Assembly: GCA_026214975.1 (NCBI GenBank)
Contig: CM047809.1
Coordinates: forward strand, 129,939,470-130,003,469
Origin: Gentiana macrophylla
Lineage: Eukaryota > Streptophyta > Magnoliopsida > Gentianales > Gentianaceae
Length of the DNA stretch: 64,000 nt
Reading direction: 5' to 3'
Shown: piece by piece, positions 31,208 through 42,901 of the stretch
Numbering within the stretch: the stretch's first letter is position 1
Layout: the number at the start of each line of letters is the position of its first letter
The notes under the pieces: generated by a model
What the model was told of the DNA's origin: nothing
Database searches by the model: none
The model's input: the letters and a program-made list of their open reading frames with translations, nothing else
Position numbers and translations under genes: made by a program

Positions 31208-32858
31208 TATTTAAGTTTTAATAAGTTAAATTAAGTTAAGTTTGAAGTTTCTTTAGTTAAGTTTATGTTTTTCTTTTAAGTTTGTATTAATCTATCTTGT
31301 TTAATATATATGTCTTAGTTTTTTAAGTTGTTTGATTTTTATTTAATGATATAATTAGTATACGCTAAAATAAAATCGGAAAAATAACGTTAATAGATAA
31401 TTTTAATTTTATTTTTGAACCTACTTCTTTACTACTTATTGAACATCGGACGATGCCACTGTAAGTGGGGAGTAGAGTTAGGTTAGAAAATTCATTAAAA
31501 TTTTAGAAAAATAGTTAAAAATAATTATATTATATGTCTAATTTAGATTTTAATAAGATTTTAAGTTTATATAATTGAGTAATTAATATTAGATATTGTT
31601 TTTATAAAATTATATAAGTATGTTGATATTTATAAGTAAAATTTTTAGAATTATTTTCAATATGAATTATGAGTTTTGAATTGGACTTAGTTTGTTGATT
31701 TTGGCACCACAAAAATATAACTATAGCCAAATAACCTACCTCTCACCTTGATTAGAGTGATCAAGACCTCACTCGAAATTGTCAATTATGATTAAATAAC
31801 CAAGCTATAGCTAATTTTGGTCTACATTTCTTGAAATTCGCAAGTTTTATGCGACTTATGAAAAGAGATGGAGACATAAAAGTTAAGTTTTGGTATATCT
31901 TTGAGATTGGAAAGATTAGATAAGTATTAGTATATTCGATCTTACCTCATGACACTTGCAAGATAGTCGATTTTGGTAATAAGCTCGGATATATTAATAT
32001 TCTAAATTAAGAACGAAGCATCATATTTACACAGAATTAATCGAATATCAGGTATCTTCCTTATCTGTGATTAACAACTTAAAAATAAAAAGAACATATC
32101 GGTTGTAGCTACCAATGATTGGAGTGAGTAGGGTATTATCACGAAATGTCCTATATCACTATGAGGTAATTAAGCTTGCCGATTGCCTAATGATAGTAGT
32201 CCAAATTTAGGTATTAACTCGAAATGTCCTATTCTTTGGGAATGAAGGCACAAGATAAAATGAAAAAGAAAAAGTTGAATCATAAGATCTCGTGAATTAT
32301 TACAAGTTTAAGGAAACGGACTTGTAATTTTCGATCGAAAAGTAGTAGTACTCCGATCAATCTTGATGAAGCAATGCCTGTAAGTTTGATTTTCTACACA
32401 CACTCACGCTTTTAGTTCTTAATCTTGAAAAAAAAAAAAAAAAAAAAGATGTTATTAATCGATGATTATTTTTGATCAAGAATATGAAGATGTGAGTGCA
32501 TACGTCACGACTTGCACTCTTTCTCTTTTTGATTTCCTTTTTCCGATTAACCAACATCTTGAACCTAAACTCTATAAGCCATTTTTGTGACATACTACAC
32601 GACCAAGTTTCCGATTCCAGGATTTCATAATAGTTGCGATTAAAAATAATTCTAATATTTTATTTATACTTATTAAGTATTACATGTACAATTTTATTTA
32701 AATAATATTTGATTATTAAGTTATTTAATTTATATACTCTTTCTGCCTTCTTAAGATTTTAAATTAAGATAGATAATATATTTATAATATTGACAATATA
32801 AATTATAATCGATAAATTATACTATCTTTTATTATCGCTTATTTTGCTCTAGGACGAT
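31208..32858 (+). other. G1 3' non-coding region with conserved module
   Basis: No gene. The block 31912-32006 and the module 32098-32262 are shared with G2 but in reversed order there. The module has two TTAT(C/A)...CGAAATGTCCTAT copies at 32136 and 32214. Frames here (32357-32593 minus) are shadows. Confidence 0.7.
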
Positions 32859-32880
32859 CAAAAGTTTAAGTGGGAGTAAT
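32859..32880 (+). other. G1 polypurine tract
   Basis: CAAAAGTTTAAGTGGGAG directly before the 3' LTR start; it primes plus-strand synthesis. Confidence 0.85.
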
Positions 32881-35059
32881 TGATGTATTATTTTTATATG
32901 ATTAAATATACGTTATATTAATATGTTTTATTAACTAATTCTATATAAAATATATGAAATTATGATATAAATAGTATGAAATGTTAATCTTTATAATTTA
33001 GAGTAGTTAGTAGTAAAATAGTAAAAAAGTTGTAATTTTGTACCGATTTTAGTAAATCGGAGTATAAATCATGTCGATTTATTGGGCATTTGTGATGTTT
33101 TATTGCGATTTATAAACCGAGACCCGAGAATCGACATATTGAAGTTTAATCATATATCCGGAATGATTTAGAGAATTCCACGAGCTTAAATGGTCAATTG
33201 AATAAGCAAGTGGACAAGTGGTCAACCAACGGTTAAGTAATAATCGAGAAATGTCTTCGACAAACGAATGGCTCATCAAAACGACATTTTTAGAAAAAGT
33301 GTTCTTCACGAAAGTTGTAGATTTTACCGAAAGCTTTCCAATGCAATTTAAATTATGAAGATTGGAGGTCTACAACTTAAACAAAGTGATCAAGTGGCTA
33401 ATCGATTTGGGTTAAGAAAATCCCGTAAAAGCTTCGGAGGAACACGAGGTTATCAAGAAGGCATTATCTGAAGAAGAGTCCTTCATGAAAGTTGTAGAGT
33501 TTCTCGAGACCTTAATTTTGGCATTTCATTTGCAATTTTTGGAGGGCCAAAACTCGAGATATGAATTTTAGAAGTTTAATAATTATATATAAAATAAATA
33601 TCTCATACATACGCATGCTTTGAGTGTATTCAGCATGGGAACATCATCATGATTCCGGACCGAGCCGCCTACTACCGGACCGGGTCCGCCAAGGATCCAA
33701 CTTCTATATAAGGGCCTCATTTCAATGAGGTAGAGAGAGGTACCAAAATATTTATAAACCATATCATATATATATTCTCCTCTCCTCTCTTTTTTTTTTA
33801 TTTTTAGTAGTAGTTGTAAATAAGGCCTTACGCCGTAATAATGTAGTTTTAGTATCGTTATAATGCTCGGAAAATCTCGGAAGTCGGTTTCTTTGAAGAA
33901 GTTGTAATGTCCGGAAAATACGATTTCGAATCAACTCGCCGTATTCGGGTAACTTTTCTTAAGTATTTATGTTTATTTTCATCTTTTAGTCGTTATAATG
34001 TTTTTAGGCTAAATATAATATCGCCAAAACTATGTAATCGGTTTTATTTCGATCTTTTCGTTAAGGAAATGTTGTTAAGTTAAAATGACTAAAATTGAGT
34101 TAATTGAATCTTTTTCTATTTTAATCGATTCGTATTGACATATTTAATCGATCCGAGGAATTCATAATCTAATTATGAATTGACGCCTCGTAGTCGTGGA
34201 TATAAGATAAAAGATAGAAAACCGGAGGGTAAAATTGGCCGTGTGAACAACGTGATAACGGAATCCGATTTCTACCCGGGGTAAATTTGTTTTGGGAGAA
34301 ATGAATTTTATTATAATTTGTACTCGAGATCGTAATAATGTTAAATCATCGATTAATCGAAACTTAAACCGGAAAGTTGAATCGTCCGGCTTTGACAACC
34401 GGAGCCTTTAAAATAAAATTGACCGCTTGACGAACGGAATGACTCCTTTTATCTAAAGGTAGATTTGTACTCGGGACGCATTCGTAAAAACCGTAATGTG
34501 ATTGTGGACCTTGGATCGATGCAATGGACATATGACAATTTCATATTTCGTGTGAGGAGGATTGTTTACCTCAGAGTGCACCGTTTCATTTACTCAATTG
34601 GACCTAAAATAAAAGGAGAGATCGAACACATTTCATTTAATCGAAAAGATCGTATAAACCAATTATATAAGTTTTGGCCAGCTTTCTAAAATTATCATTT
34701 AATATATTGGTACCTATATATTTATATCTATATATATACTTTGCAATTTATGTACATCTATATATATTTATATATCTATATATATTATATTAGAATAACT
34801 TTTAAATTACGTATTTATTTTATGTTGACTAGAATAGTAGTGATCTGTGTTATAAAATTGCGGTTTAGATCGAGTTAATAACAGCTCTTTGGTGTTTAAC
34901 CACACGTAAAAGAAATTACCAAGTTCCTCGAGGATTCGACACTCGACTCACCGACTAGAGCTACAATTTGACCCCACACATCGCCGGTTAGGATCGTTTA
35001 ACCCAGGAAACGTCTGGCCGATTTTCCGCTTTGTTTTCAAGGTTAGGTTTAGGTCCACA
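32881..35059 (+). repeat. G1 3' LTR
   Basis: Same length as the 5' LTR (2179 bp). The palindrome pair is at 33657 and 33677 with one base lost between, and the TATA box starts at 33705. The right end is CCACA at 35059, after which the Copia A RT resumes. Confidence 0.92.
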
Positions 35060-35818
35060 AGAGCCCTCGTCGGGAAACTAATCTATTTGACTTTCACGCG
35101 GCCAGATATCAGTTTCGCCGTTCAACATTTATCACAGTTTCTTGATTGCCCCACCGTGAACCACCAACAAGCTGCTCTGAGACTGTTGCGCTTCCTCAAA
35201 GAGTCTCCGGGACAAGGGTTACTTTATCCTGCTGGATCTAATAACGACGTGACCGCATCTAATCTAATCGGCTATGGATCGTCTTCTTTGCCGAATATAA
35301 CAACATATTCTGACTCCGACTGGGCTGAGTGTCTTGATACTCGCCGATCTATTACAGGATGGTGTATATTCCTTGGTAAATCACTCATTTCATGGAAAGC
35401 TAAGAAACAGAGCACTGCTTCCCGGAGCTCGGTGGAGGCGGAATACAGAGCCCTTGCCGCCACCGCATGCGAGTTACAATGGCTCGTTTATCTTTTGACA
35501 GAGTTGGGTGTTTCACCGTCTTTACCTATTCCATTATACTGTGACAACCAAAGCGCGTGTCACATAGTGGAAAATCATATATTTCACGAGCGTACAAAGC
35601 ACATCGAGCTCGATTGTCATTTTATTCGTGATAAATTTCAAGCTGGACTGCTCGTGCCAACCTCGATTCATACCACGAAACAGTTGGCGGATATTTTCAC
35701 AAAAGCCCTTGACGCACCACGTTTCAATCAACTATCAAGTGATCTTGGCCTACATTCCATACACTCGCAGTCAAGCTTGTGTGTGTGTGTGTGGGGGGGG
35801 GGGGTGATAAAGCTATAA
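35060..35818 (+). pseudogene. pol: Copia A RT end and RNase H
   Basis: This is the 3' part of the Copia A polyprotein beyond the G1 insertion. It begins at LVGKLIYLTFTRPDISFAV and holds the whole RNase H domain with acidic residues in YSDSDWAE, SSVEAEYRAL and YCDNQSA, then HIELDCHFIRDKF and ADIFTKALD. Unlike the 5' part this 243-residue frame is uninterrupted from 35087. The last residues read through the GT-repeat and polypurine tract, so the true end is likely about 35770. Confidence 0.93.
35778..35804 (+). other. Copia A polypurine tract with GT repeat
   Basis: (GT)n followed by 13 G residues, directly before the 3' LTR TGATAAAG. The G-run is the polypurine tract; the GT run is an adjacent microsatellite. 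Confidence 0.8.
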
Positions 35819-36061
35819 AAGAATAAAATAGAACAAGCTTGTCACGCAAGATTGGCAGTTGACTTATTAGAGAATATTCCAAGGAATATTCCTAGTTGAC
35901 TGGAATATTCAGGGAATATTCTCAGCTGACCAAAATATTCCGGGAATATTCCCAGTAGACAATTGGAACCCATAGCAATGTATAAATACCCCAGAGTGTA
36001 CTGTACATAAATCAGATTCTGAAATAATAAAAACAATATAGATTCAACTCTTATTTTTCCA
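35805..36061 (+). repeat. Copia A 3' LTR
   Basis: A 257-bp partner of 6643-6898. It keeps five of six GAATATTC dyads. The flank after it is CAAAA. Confidence 0.95.
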
Positions 36062-36420
36062 CAAAAATTTCTCTGCTAGTCCTTAGAACTCCTTATATCT
36101 TCGAATTTCCCGCTGACTATTGCTGTTCAAAGAGACAATGTTTGATCTTAGTGTTCATATAAGGACTTTTGAACTCAAACATCCCAAATCATTTGAATTG
36201 CCAGACGTGAAATTAGAATTTAAACCTTACCAAACACAACCTCCTATGGTTGGCTTCAAGATGTTGGTTCCTCCTTGTGATGAATGCGTAGGTTATTGTT
36301 GCAAGTTGAAGGCAAAATGTCTAAGGATTGGAAAATGGAGGTATAAGAGTTAGATATAGGATTAAATGGTGTATTGAAGACCTGAAAATGAAAACGCTCA
36401 GATGATGGACGCAGCATAAT
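36062..36420 (+). other. Copia A right flank with short unrecognised ORF
   Basis: A 77-residue frame at 36120-36353 contains PPCDECVGYCCKLKAKCLR, cysteine-rich but without a known pattern, and ends near a GAG-GTATAA donor-like site. It could be an exon remnant. Nothing else supports it. Confidence 0.25.
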
Positions 36421-38510
36421 ATATACTAACGGTTATGTTCCCTCCATAATGAATTGTAATGGCTATTGATATTTCCGAAACTGTTACTTACTTAAATCTT
36501 CACCTTTTGAGTAAAACCCCACTTAGTATAGCAATTTATATTATTCATATTCAAAAATATAATAATAAATTTTTTTTTTCAAACTCGGGTCGGAACATAA
36601 AATTGGGTCGGGGTATTGCACATATTATATATGATATATAGAAAGGCATAAATGTATTTACATATACATACATATATATATTATAGATATGTATACGTAT
36701 ATTTATAAATGTAGTCAGTGCAATTATAATATCAGATGTTATAGTTTATTAATTTGATATACTTTGTATCTTGTCATCTACCAAATTTTTTGCATTAAAA
36801 ATATTGTTCGGTAAACAGTAAAATATATTTCGCATCTTTAATATATATATATATATATATATATATCCATCCATTAAAGTAATAAATAAAATGAATTCAA
36901 AAACACATAGATTAAGAAAGTTATTAATTGTTTTAATTTTGATTAGATAATGACTAGAATACCTTATAGAAAATGGAATAAATAATGTTGATGCATTTAA
37001 GACGGTGAAAAAAAAGTAAAAATGTAAAATGCATTAAAATTTGCAATGGAATATCGTTTTTGGAACAAATTTTGTTTTCTTTTTTACAAAATTTTGAAAC
37101 AGAGGGATTAATAAAGTTCCGGAACGTCTCCACGACCGAGTCTTTCAGAATTCGTTTAGGATTGGTTGGAGGCATTTCTTAATTAATTTCCCATTAAAAT
37201 AAATAAATAAAAACCAATCAAATCGATCCAACCGAGTCAAATCAAATTATTTAGTTAGTGATTTTTTAAATTGAATCAGATAGTGTCTTTTATGTTTGTT
37301 TTTAATTTATTTTTTTGTGATGCTAATTTTTGGGTCATGGAAAAATATTCCATTATGGCAAGAGGAGTAACGTTTTATGATGAAGCTGTTGCAACAGATA
37401 GTATAATTGTTTGTTAAACAAAATAAGCACTTAATCTTAAAAAATTAAGAGGCAGTTAAATTAAGACGTGTTTGATAATGATTTAACATACCACTTATTT
37501 AATTAAGAACCTCTTAAAACTCTTATTAAAATATGCTAAAATTTTCAGCGCCTCTCCTACCACTTATCGCTGAATTCAGTTTCCTTCAAAGTCGGTTTTA
37601 TTTGTTTTAGCTATTTATTTCTCCCACTTCTTCATCCGATCAATCATTTCTTTGCAACAACAAAAAAAGAAAAACAAATTCAACGATTTACCTTATAAAA
37701 ATTAATCTATCAATGCTTCTACTTCAAGAAAAAAATCTGCAATTTCTTTAGGTGATTTATATGATTTGCAGTGATTTCTGAGATGTTGAAGGATATCATC
37801 GAATGCTACAATTTTTTTCAGCATGGATGATTTACATTGCGTATGTGATGGATATACATTGAGCCTTCATTATTTTTATCAAAACTGGCCATTTTATTAC
37901 TTGAAACAATCCTTCTCTTTCTCCTATGTTTTGGGCAAAAATTTCCACCTTCGTTGTTTTTACAGTTCGCTATAATTGGTTTGTCCATTGACAATAATTT
38001 GTTTGCTTCAATCAACTGTGTGTATCAGTATGTGTGGTACTGATTTGGATGTTTATTATACCACATTTAATTATCTACATGAACATCCATTAATTTTCTT
38101 ATGTCACTGTTAGAATATTGCGCGAAAACAAATTTACGGTTTGTATGTATTGATTTTTCTAAGGTTTCAGATTAATGATGTTATCAAACAATCTAAATAT
38201 TTTCAGATTCAATTACTTATTACATTCAGATTTCAGATATCAGACTTCAGATTTCAGTTTTCAGACTTCAGATTTAACAAACAGCCCCTAAATATTATAT
38301 GCTTTCCATGGTATAATTATCGAAAGAACTGAATGCTAATATCTTTTTTTTCACGATTTTGTTTTTTTGTTTTTCTTGTTAGGTACAAATATTTATTTTT
38401 AATTAAAAACAATTTGTTTTGTTACCTTCATATTCATTGTTTAAAGTTTTTTACTTCAAGCTAGATCGTGTCTATTTTATGTGCAAAGAACTTATAACTA
38501 CTAGAATTTC
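36421..38510. other. AT-rich intergenic, nothing recognised
   Basis: AT microsatellite at about 36838-36867 and, near 38210-38275, a short array of TTCAGATTTCAGA-like repeats. Short frames on both strands lack any domain. Confidence 0.5.
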
Positions 38511-38512
38511 TC

Positions 38513-39620
38513 GGATTTATGACGAAAATTTGTGACGAAAATTGTTCGTCACAAATCTGCGACAACAGTGCTACGACTTAGTAACGAAACACGAAATAAA
38601 TATTTTTCCTGTAAATTACGACGACATTGTGACAAAATATGTACATAAGAAAACGTATGTGACTATTTTGTCAGAAATCGTAGCGCCAAATTCCGGCGCC
38701 ATAATTTATGACAATTTTGCGTCAAACTACAATAAAACCTCTATAAATTAATAATATTGGGACCGGGATATTTTATTAATTTAGCGAGATATTATTATAT
38801 CGATAAATTAATAATTTATTAATTTAAAGAGGTTTTACGTATAACCTTTAAATTTCCAAGTCCAATGTACTTAGTTTCAATGTATATTAGTTAGAGATGA
38901 AAAATAAATTACAAAACAAGTTTGGCGATATTCATGAATGTACATTCACAAATTATTTGAATTTGACAATGCCCCAACTCTTAAGTCTGAATGAGGAGAT
39001 TTAAAGATGAACTTAATATAGATTTGAAGTTCAATAAAAACAGTATTTATAGATTCATTTTTTACTAGATAATCTTAGAATTTGGAATCTTTTAAGACAT
39101 ACATAATTATTAATTTATAGTTTCGTTGGACTAATATATATACACTGGGATTTCAAAAATTATTATCTTATTATTTTATCGATTGGGGTCCAATTTTAGA
39201 CTGGTCCAAGTTAGATTAGACAAATTATTAATTTTATCGAGATTATTAATTTATCGAGTATTAATTTATAGAGGTTGTAAAACTCCACCATAGCTAATTC
39301 GATGCTAAACGATAAATTTTTCCCCATCGAAAATGTTACTAATTTTTGACAACATTGCTACGACTTGGTGCCAAAACATAAAATTATATATATTAATAAA
39401 AATTTGCCAGGACATTGCGATAAATTATGTACTACATGAAACCTCATGAGCCATTATTTGTGACTAATCAACGATAAAGTTTGTTGGTGCACAATTTTCT
39501 ATAGATAATTCATTACTATATACTTTATTCATTTGTCGACATCTATATACCAACAAATTGCTGACGAAAAAATATTCATCACTCCTTGGTGATAAATTTT
39601 TGATGTATTAGTGACAAAAT
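38513..39620. mobile_element. Composite non-autonomous DNA element
   Basis: The outer sequence has repeated GTGACGAAA and GACAAC-GTGCTACGACTT words at 38520-38620 and again at 39350-39380 and 39560-39620, as in non-autonomous elements of plant CACTA type. In its middle lies a separate inverted repeat: ACCTCTATAAATTAATAAT at about 38737 and its complement ATTAATTTATAGAGGT at about 39258. The inner part seems to be a MITE inserted into the outer one. Superfamily not fixed. Confidence 0.45.
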
Positions 39621-41030
39621 ATAAACAAATTATAATATTTATTTTTCAAGCACAATCAATAATCATGTTTTTGTTTTTAAATCTTAAACTGATGTTATGT
39701 TTATCCCATATATATAAAAACTAAGGCCAAATAACACAAAATGAAATAAAATAGACAAATTGTCCAATTTTCATTTTGTGTTATTTGTCCAAAATTCTGA
39801 ACGTATGTAGTTTATATAAACTATTATTTAATAATACGTTTGATATATATATATATATGTAATTAAATAACTATTTGATATTCCTCAAAAAATAAAATTT
39901 GATAATGCTCTATCAACTCGTGAGCTACTCTATTAGTGTATTTAGGAGATCGAGCTCGGTTCGGTTAATCATTCAAGTAGCTCGACTCGAGCTCGAACTT
40001 GAAAAAATCAAATCAAGTCAAATTTCTTTTCAAGTCGAAAGACGAAGTGAAATTTCTGGTAGTTCTCAAATTCCCTACAACCCTACTCTCGGAGTGGAGT
40101 GCGTGTGTGTATTTTCTTAGATAGCAGCAACAATATTAATGAAGATACTATTGATAAAAATAAAGAAACAAAGTAACATAGTGCTTATTTTTTATGATGT
40201 TTTCTTTTCATCATACTAGAAGTCAAAGCAATTGCTTTTGAAATACGATTCAATAAAGCATACACTAAATAATAATAATAAAAGTAAATCAAGTTGAATT
40301 CCACAAACTCCATGAATTCCATCGGTGCACCTTCACCCCTCCAGAAGGAACTCAACTGCCTCCCTGATTCAACAAACTAGCTTGAACAATTTACCTAGAA
40401 AAATGAAAAAATAATTAAGGAAAATGTCTTATATACAACATGTAATCTTTCAACAAAGCATAAATGCCTTAAGAAATACACACACAAGCACAAGAAGGAA
40501 TATTAACATGCCAATATTATAACAACAAATTTATCAAAAAAAAAAAAAAAGACTTTATTGGTGAAAAAAGAAGACATTTATTTAACAACTTGCACCATTA
40601 CATGAACATAATAATAGGCTCTAGAACAGTAAACTTTTTTTTGTTGTGCATCCAGAATCATAATTATTTCTTATGCAAATAGACACGAAATTTTCTTGAA
40701 TGGAACCATATTTCAAAGCTTTTCTTAGCCAGCAAACAAAAAAAGAATGCTAACAGGACTTAAGTACCAAAACATGTCTTGATCGTCTTAAAAAAAAGAA
40801 AATTTGTAGTAATTATTCCAGATTACTTGGTTCAGAAAAGTAGAACAGTAGTTCTAACGACTATATATTAATCAAACACCAACTTAAATGAGAAAAGTTG
40901 GGTAGTGAAAAGTGAAAGGTAAAATGTAGGTCATGCTATAAATGAACAACGCTTGGAATTCAATACTCACATTATTGTTTTGGAAATGTCATAAGGATCG
41001 AAACCGCCTTGCTTATAGATCAAAACCACA
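39621..41030. other. Intergenic, nothing recognised
   Basis: AT-rich; the frame at 39899-40120 has no recognisable domain. A short A-run is at 40537-40550. Confidence 0.45.
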
Positions 41031-41037
41031 TATTCCA

Positions 41038-41960
41038 TTAATCTTCATCATCCTCCAATTCCTGGTTTTCATTATTATCTTCGTCATCCTCAGTTTCGAA
41101 TCCTGCCACAAATTTGATTCTTCTTCATCACCCGTTGTCTGCCTTAATAGATGCCCCATGTCTACATCAACCATAACACCGGAAGAATCATTCAAGGGAT
41201 CATTCCTTTCATCTTCTGCTACTTCGATGGGAGGCATATATGTGGTATCCTCCTGAAATGGTAAATCAACAATGTTCATGTCAATTTCACCACGTGCTTT
41301 CATTGGGATCACCGTTCTCCAACTATCTTGTGATCTCTGCGTTCTTGGATTTGTGCAGTAGTACACTTGAGCAGTTTGTGAAGCAAAAACAAACGGTTCT
41401 TGTCTATTCCTATGCCACTTTTTTTGAAGGATTCACTTCAATCAATCTATTGAATTTGCGATATATTCGCACACCTACAGTAGGATCAAACCATTCACAT
41501 TTGAACAACACAAATTGAGCATTAGATGCTCCCTGGTACGACAACTCAACCACTTCAAGTAATTGACCGTAATACTGACATTCGACTTCAGCAAAATGAT
41601 TGCCTTTGACGAGTACTCCACTGTTATATGTGTACTTATCCTTACCATATTCAACTGTGTGGAATAAAAAGCCATTCACCACACACGCATCATATGTCAG
41701 TACCTTTGTTTTTGGACCAAATGATACATCCCATAATAATGTATCGACATTTCTTTCTTTTGAATTTTGAATCTGCAAATTCAAAACCATAATAAAAAAT
41801 AATGAAAAAATAAAGCGAGTACAAAAGAATATATATGGAACATTGGCTAATGACACACATGTGTTCCAAACCAATTTGCGAATTCCGCCTCCAATATTCG
41901 ATTCCTTGCAGCATCATTTGGTATGTGATGGTGCATTTCCATTTCAGCCCAAAATTTGTT
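41038..41960 (-). pseudogene. CACTA (En/Spm) transposon protein fragment, DUF4216
   Basis: On the minus strand an exon (about 41960-41859) ends in AARNRILEAEFANWFGTH. An 86-nt GT-AG intron (41858-41773) follows, then DVSFGPKTKVLTYDACVVNG, NSGVLVKG, VVELSYQGASNAQFVLFKCE and WFDPTVGVRIYRKFN. This series is the DUF4216 region found at the C-terminal side of CACTA-associated plant proteins. A shift in the A-run at about 41419-41425 leads to EPFVFASQTAQVYYCTNP; a second shift leads to an acidic tail with stop at 41038. No transposase core (TNP2/DUF4218) or terminal repeats are in place, so it is a fragment. Confidence 0.8.
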
Positions 41961-42515
41961 GCATGTGATTTAATTACATAAGATACGTTTACATGCTTGG
42001 TTAAACAAATGTGCATATAGAAAAAAACCGAATATCTTACTTTTAGAGCGGCTACGGTACAGTTCACTAATTGTCCAGTTTTTAATCATTACCGTGGAAA
42101 ATATATATTGATAATTACGTACGTTGGATATTGTTTTAGTGCACAGTAATTAATGTATACAATAACACACCTAATCAATCATTAACCTCCTAAACCGGTA
42201 AACAATTTGCATAAAACAAAAATTCAACTACACGGTATTTATATTTTCTCCTAAAAAACACATTATTCCTCTGTCGAATTCTTCAAGGTTCATCTGTCGA
42301 ATTCTCCCGCCGTCAATCCTCCACTCCCGCCGTCAATCGCCACTTACTAGGGCGCCTTATCGTTTCCGTCATTCGGAATCTGACAACTTGACCTGCATAG
42401 CCAGATTAAATTCATCCTTCTATGATAAGGACTTTTCCCCGCTTATCTTGCAAAGTATCTGAGATGCTTGAAGAAAAAAAAAATTGATGACAAGGTGGCT
42501 GACCGTGTAGCTTCT
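41961..42515. other. Intergenic, nothing recognised
   Basis: A tandem CTCCCGCCGTCAATC repeat pair lies near 42303-42335. No gene. Confidence 0.4.
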
Positions 42516-42518
42516 TTA

Positions 42519-42898
42519 GAGCAACCCCAGTGGTTACCCCCAATTACACCCTCTAAACACATCGTTTTCCGTTTCAGTTACACTTTTTCATCACCCAAAA
42601 AAAAATTCACTCCAATAATCAACCTCTATACAACCCCCCAATAAACAACTTTTTCTTATTATTAATATTATTATATTATTAATATATCATTATTATAAGC
42701 AACAACTTGCAGCTTTTACAAAAAAAAAAAAAAAAAAAAAAGAACTTGCAGCTTTTTACCCTTTAGAGCAACCCTGAGCTTTCAAGGGTGTGATAGAGGA
42801 TTTTGCAAGTTGGGGTGAAGTTGGGGGTATCACTGTGGCTTTGGGTGACTTCTCGGGTGGCTTCTCGGGTGGAGGTTGAGGCTCCACTGGGGTTGCTC
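42519..42898. mobile_element. PIF/Harbinger-like MITE
   Basis: Terminal inverted repeats GAGCAACCCCAGTGG (42519) and CCACTGGGGTTGCTC (to 42898) are flanked by TTA on both sides (42516-42518 and 42899-42901). A 3-bp TTA/TAA duplication is the sign of PIF/Harbinger elements. Length 380 bp, no coding capacity. A further GAGCAACCCTGAGC near 42770 suggests an internal copy of the end. An A-run lies at about 42720-42740. Confidence 0.75.
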
Positions 42899-42901
42899 TT
42901 A

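Larger units (their letters stand above)
10722..35059 (+). mobile_element. Ty3/gypsy element G1 (Athila/Tat type), split by G2
   Basis: G1 has two LTRs of 2179 bp (10722-12900 and 32881-35059), a tRNA-Asp-type primer site at 12908, gag, protease, RT, RNase H and integrase in gypsy order, three extra ORFs after integrase, a 3' non-coding module and a polypurine tract. It lies inside the RT of Copia A. The flanks GTAGC (10717-10721) and AGAGC (35060-35064) give only an imperfect target duplication. G2 is inserted at 21502/29357. Without G2 the element is about 16.5 kb, long for gypsy but in the range of Tat/Athila-type elements with extra ORFs. Confidence 0.92.
6643..36061 (+). mobile_element. 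Ty1/copia retrotransposon Copia A, split by nested gypsy elements
   Basis: The element has near-identical terminal LTRs (6643-6898 and 35805-36061), a methionine-tRNA-type primer site, gag, protease, integrase, RT and RNase H in the copia order, and a G-rich polypurine tract at the 3' end. The flanks CAAAA at 6637-6641 and 36062-36066 fit a 5-bp target duplication, with one uncertain base at the left junction. The RT coding sequence stops at 10721 and resumes at about 35060 because element G1 was inserted there. Without the insert the element is about 5.1 kb, normal for copia. Stops and frameshifts make the present copy non-autonomous. Confidence 0.93.

Noticed and set aside
41240..41518. 92-residue plus-strand frame
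   Set aside because: It is the antisense shadow of the DUF4216 fragment.
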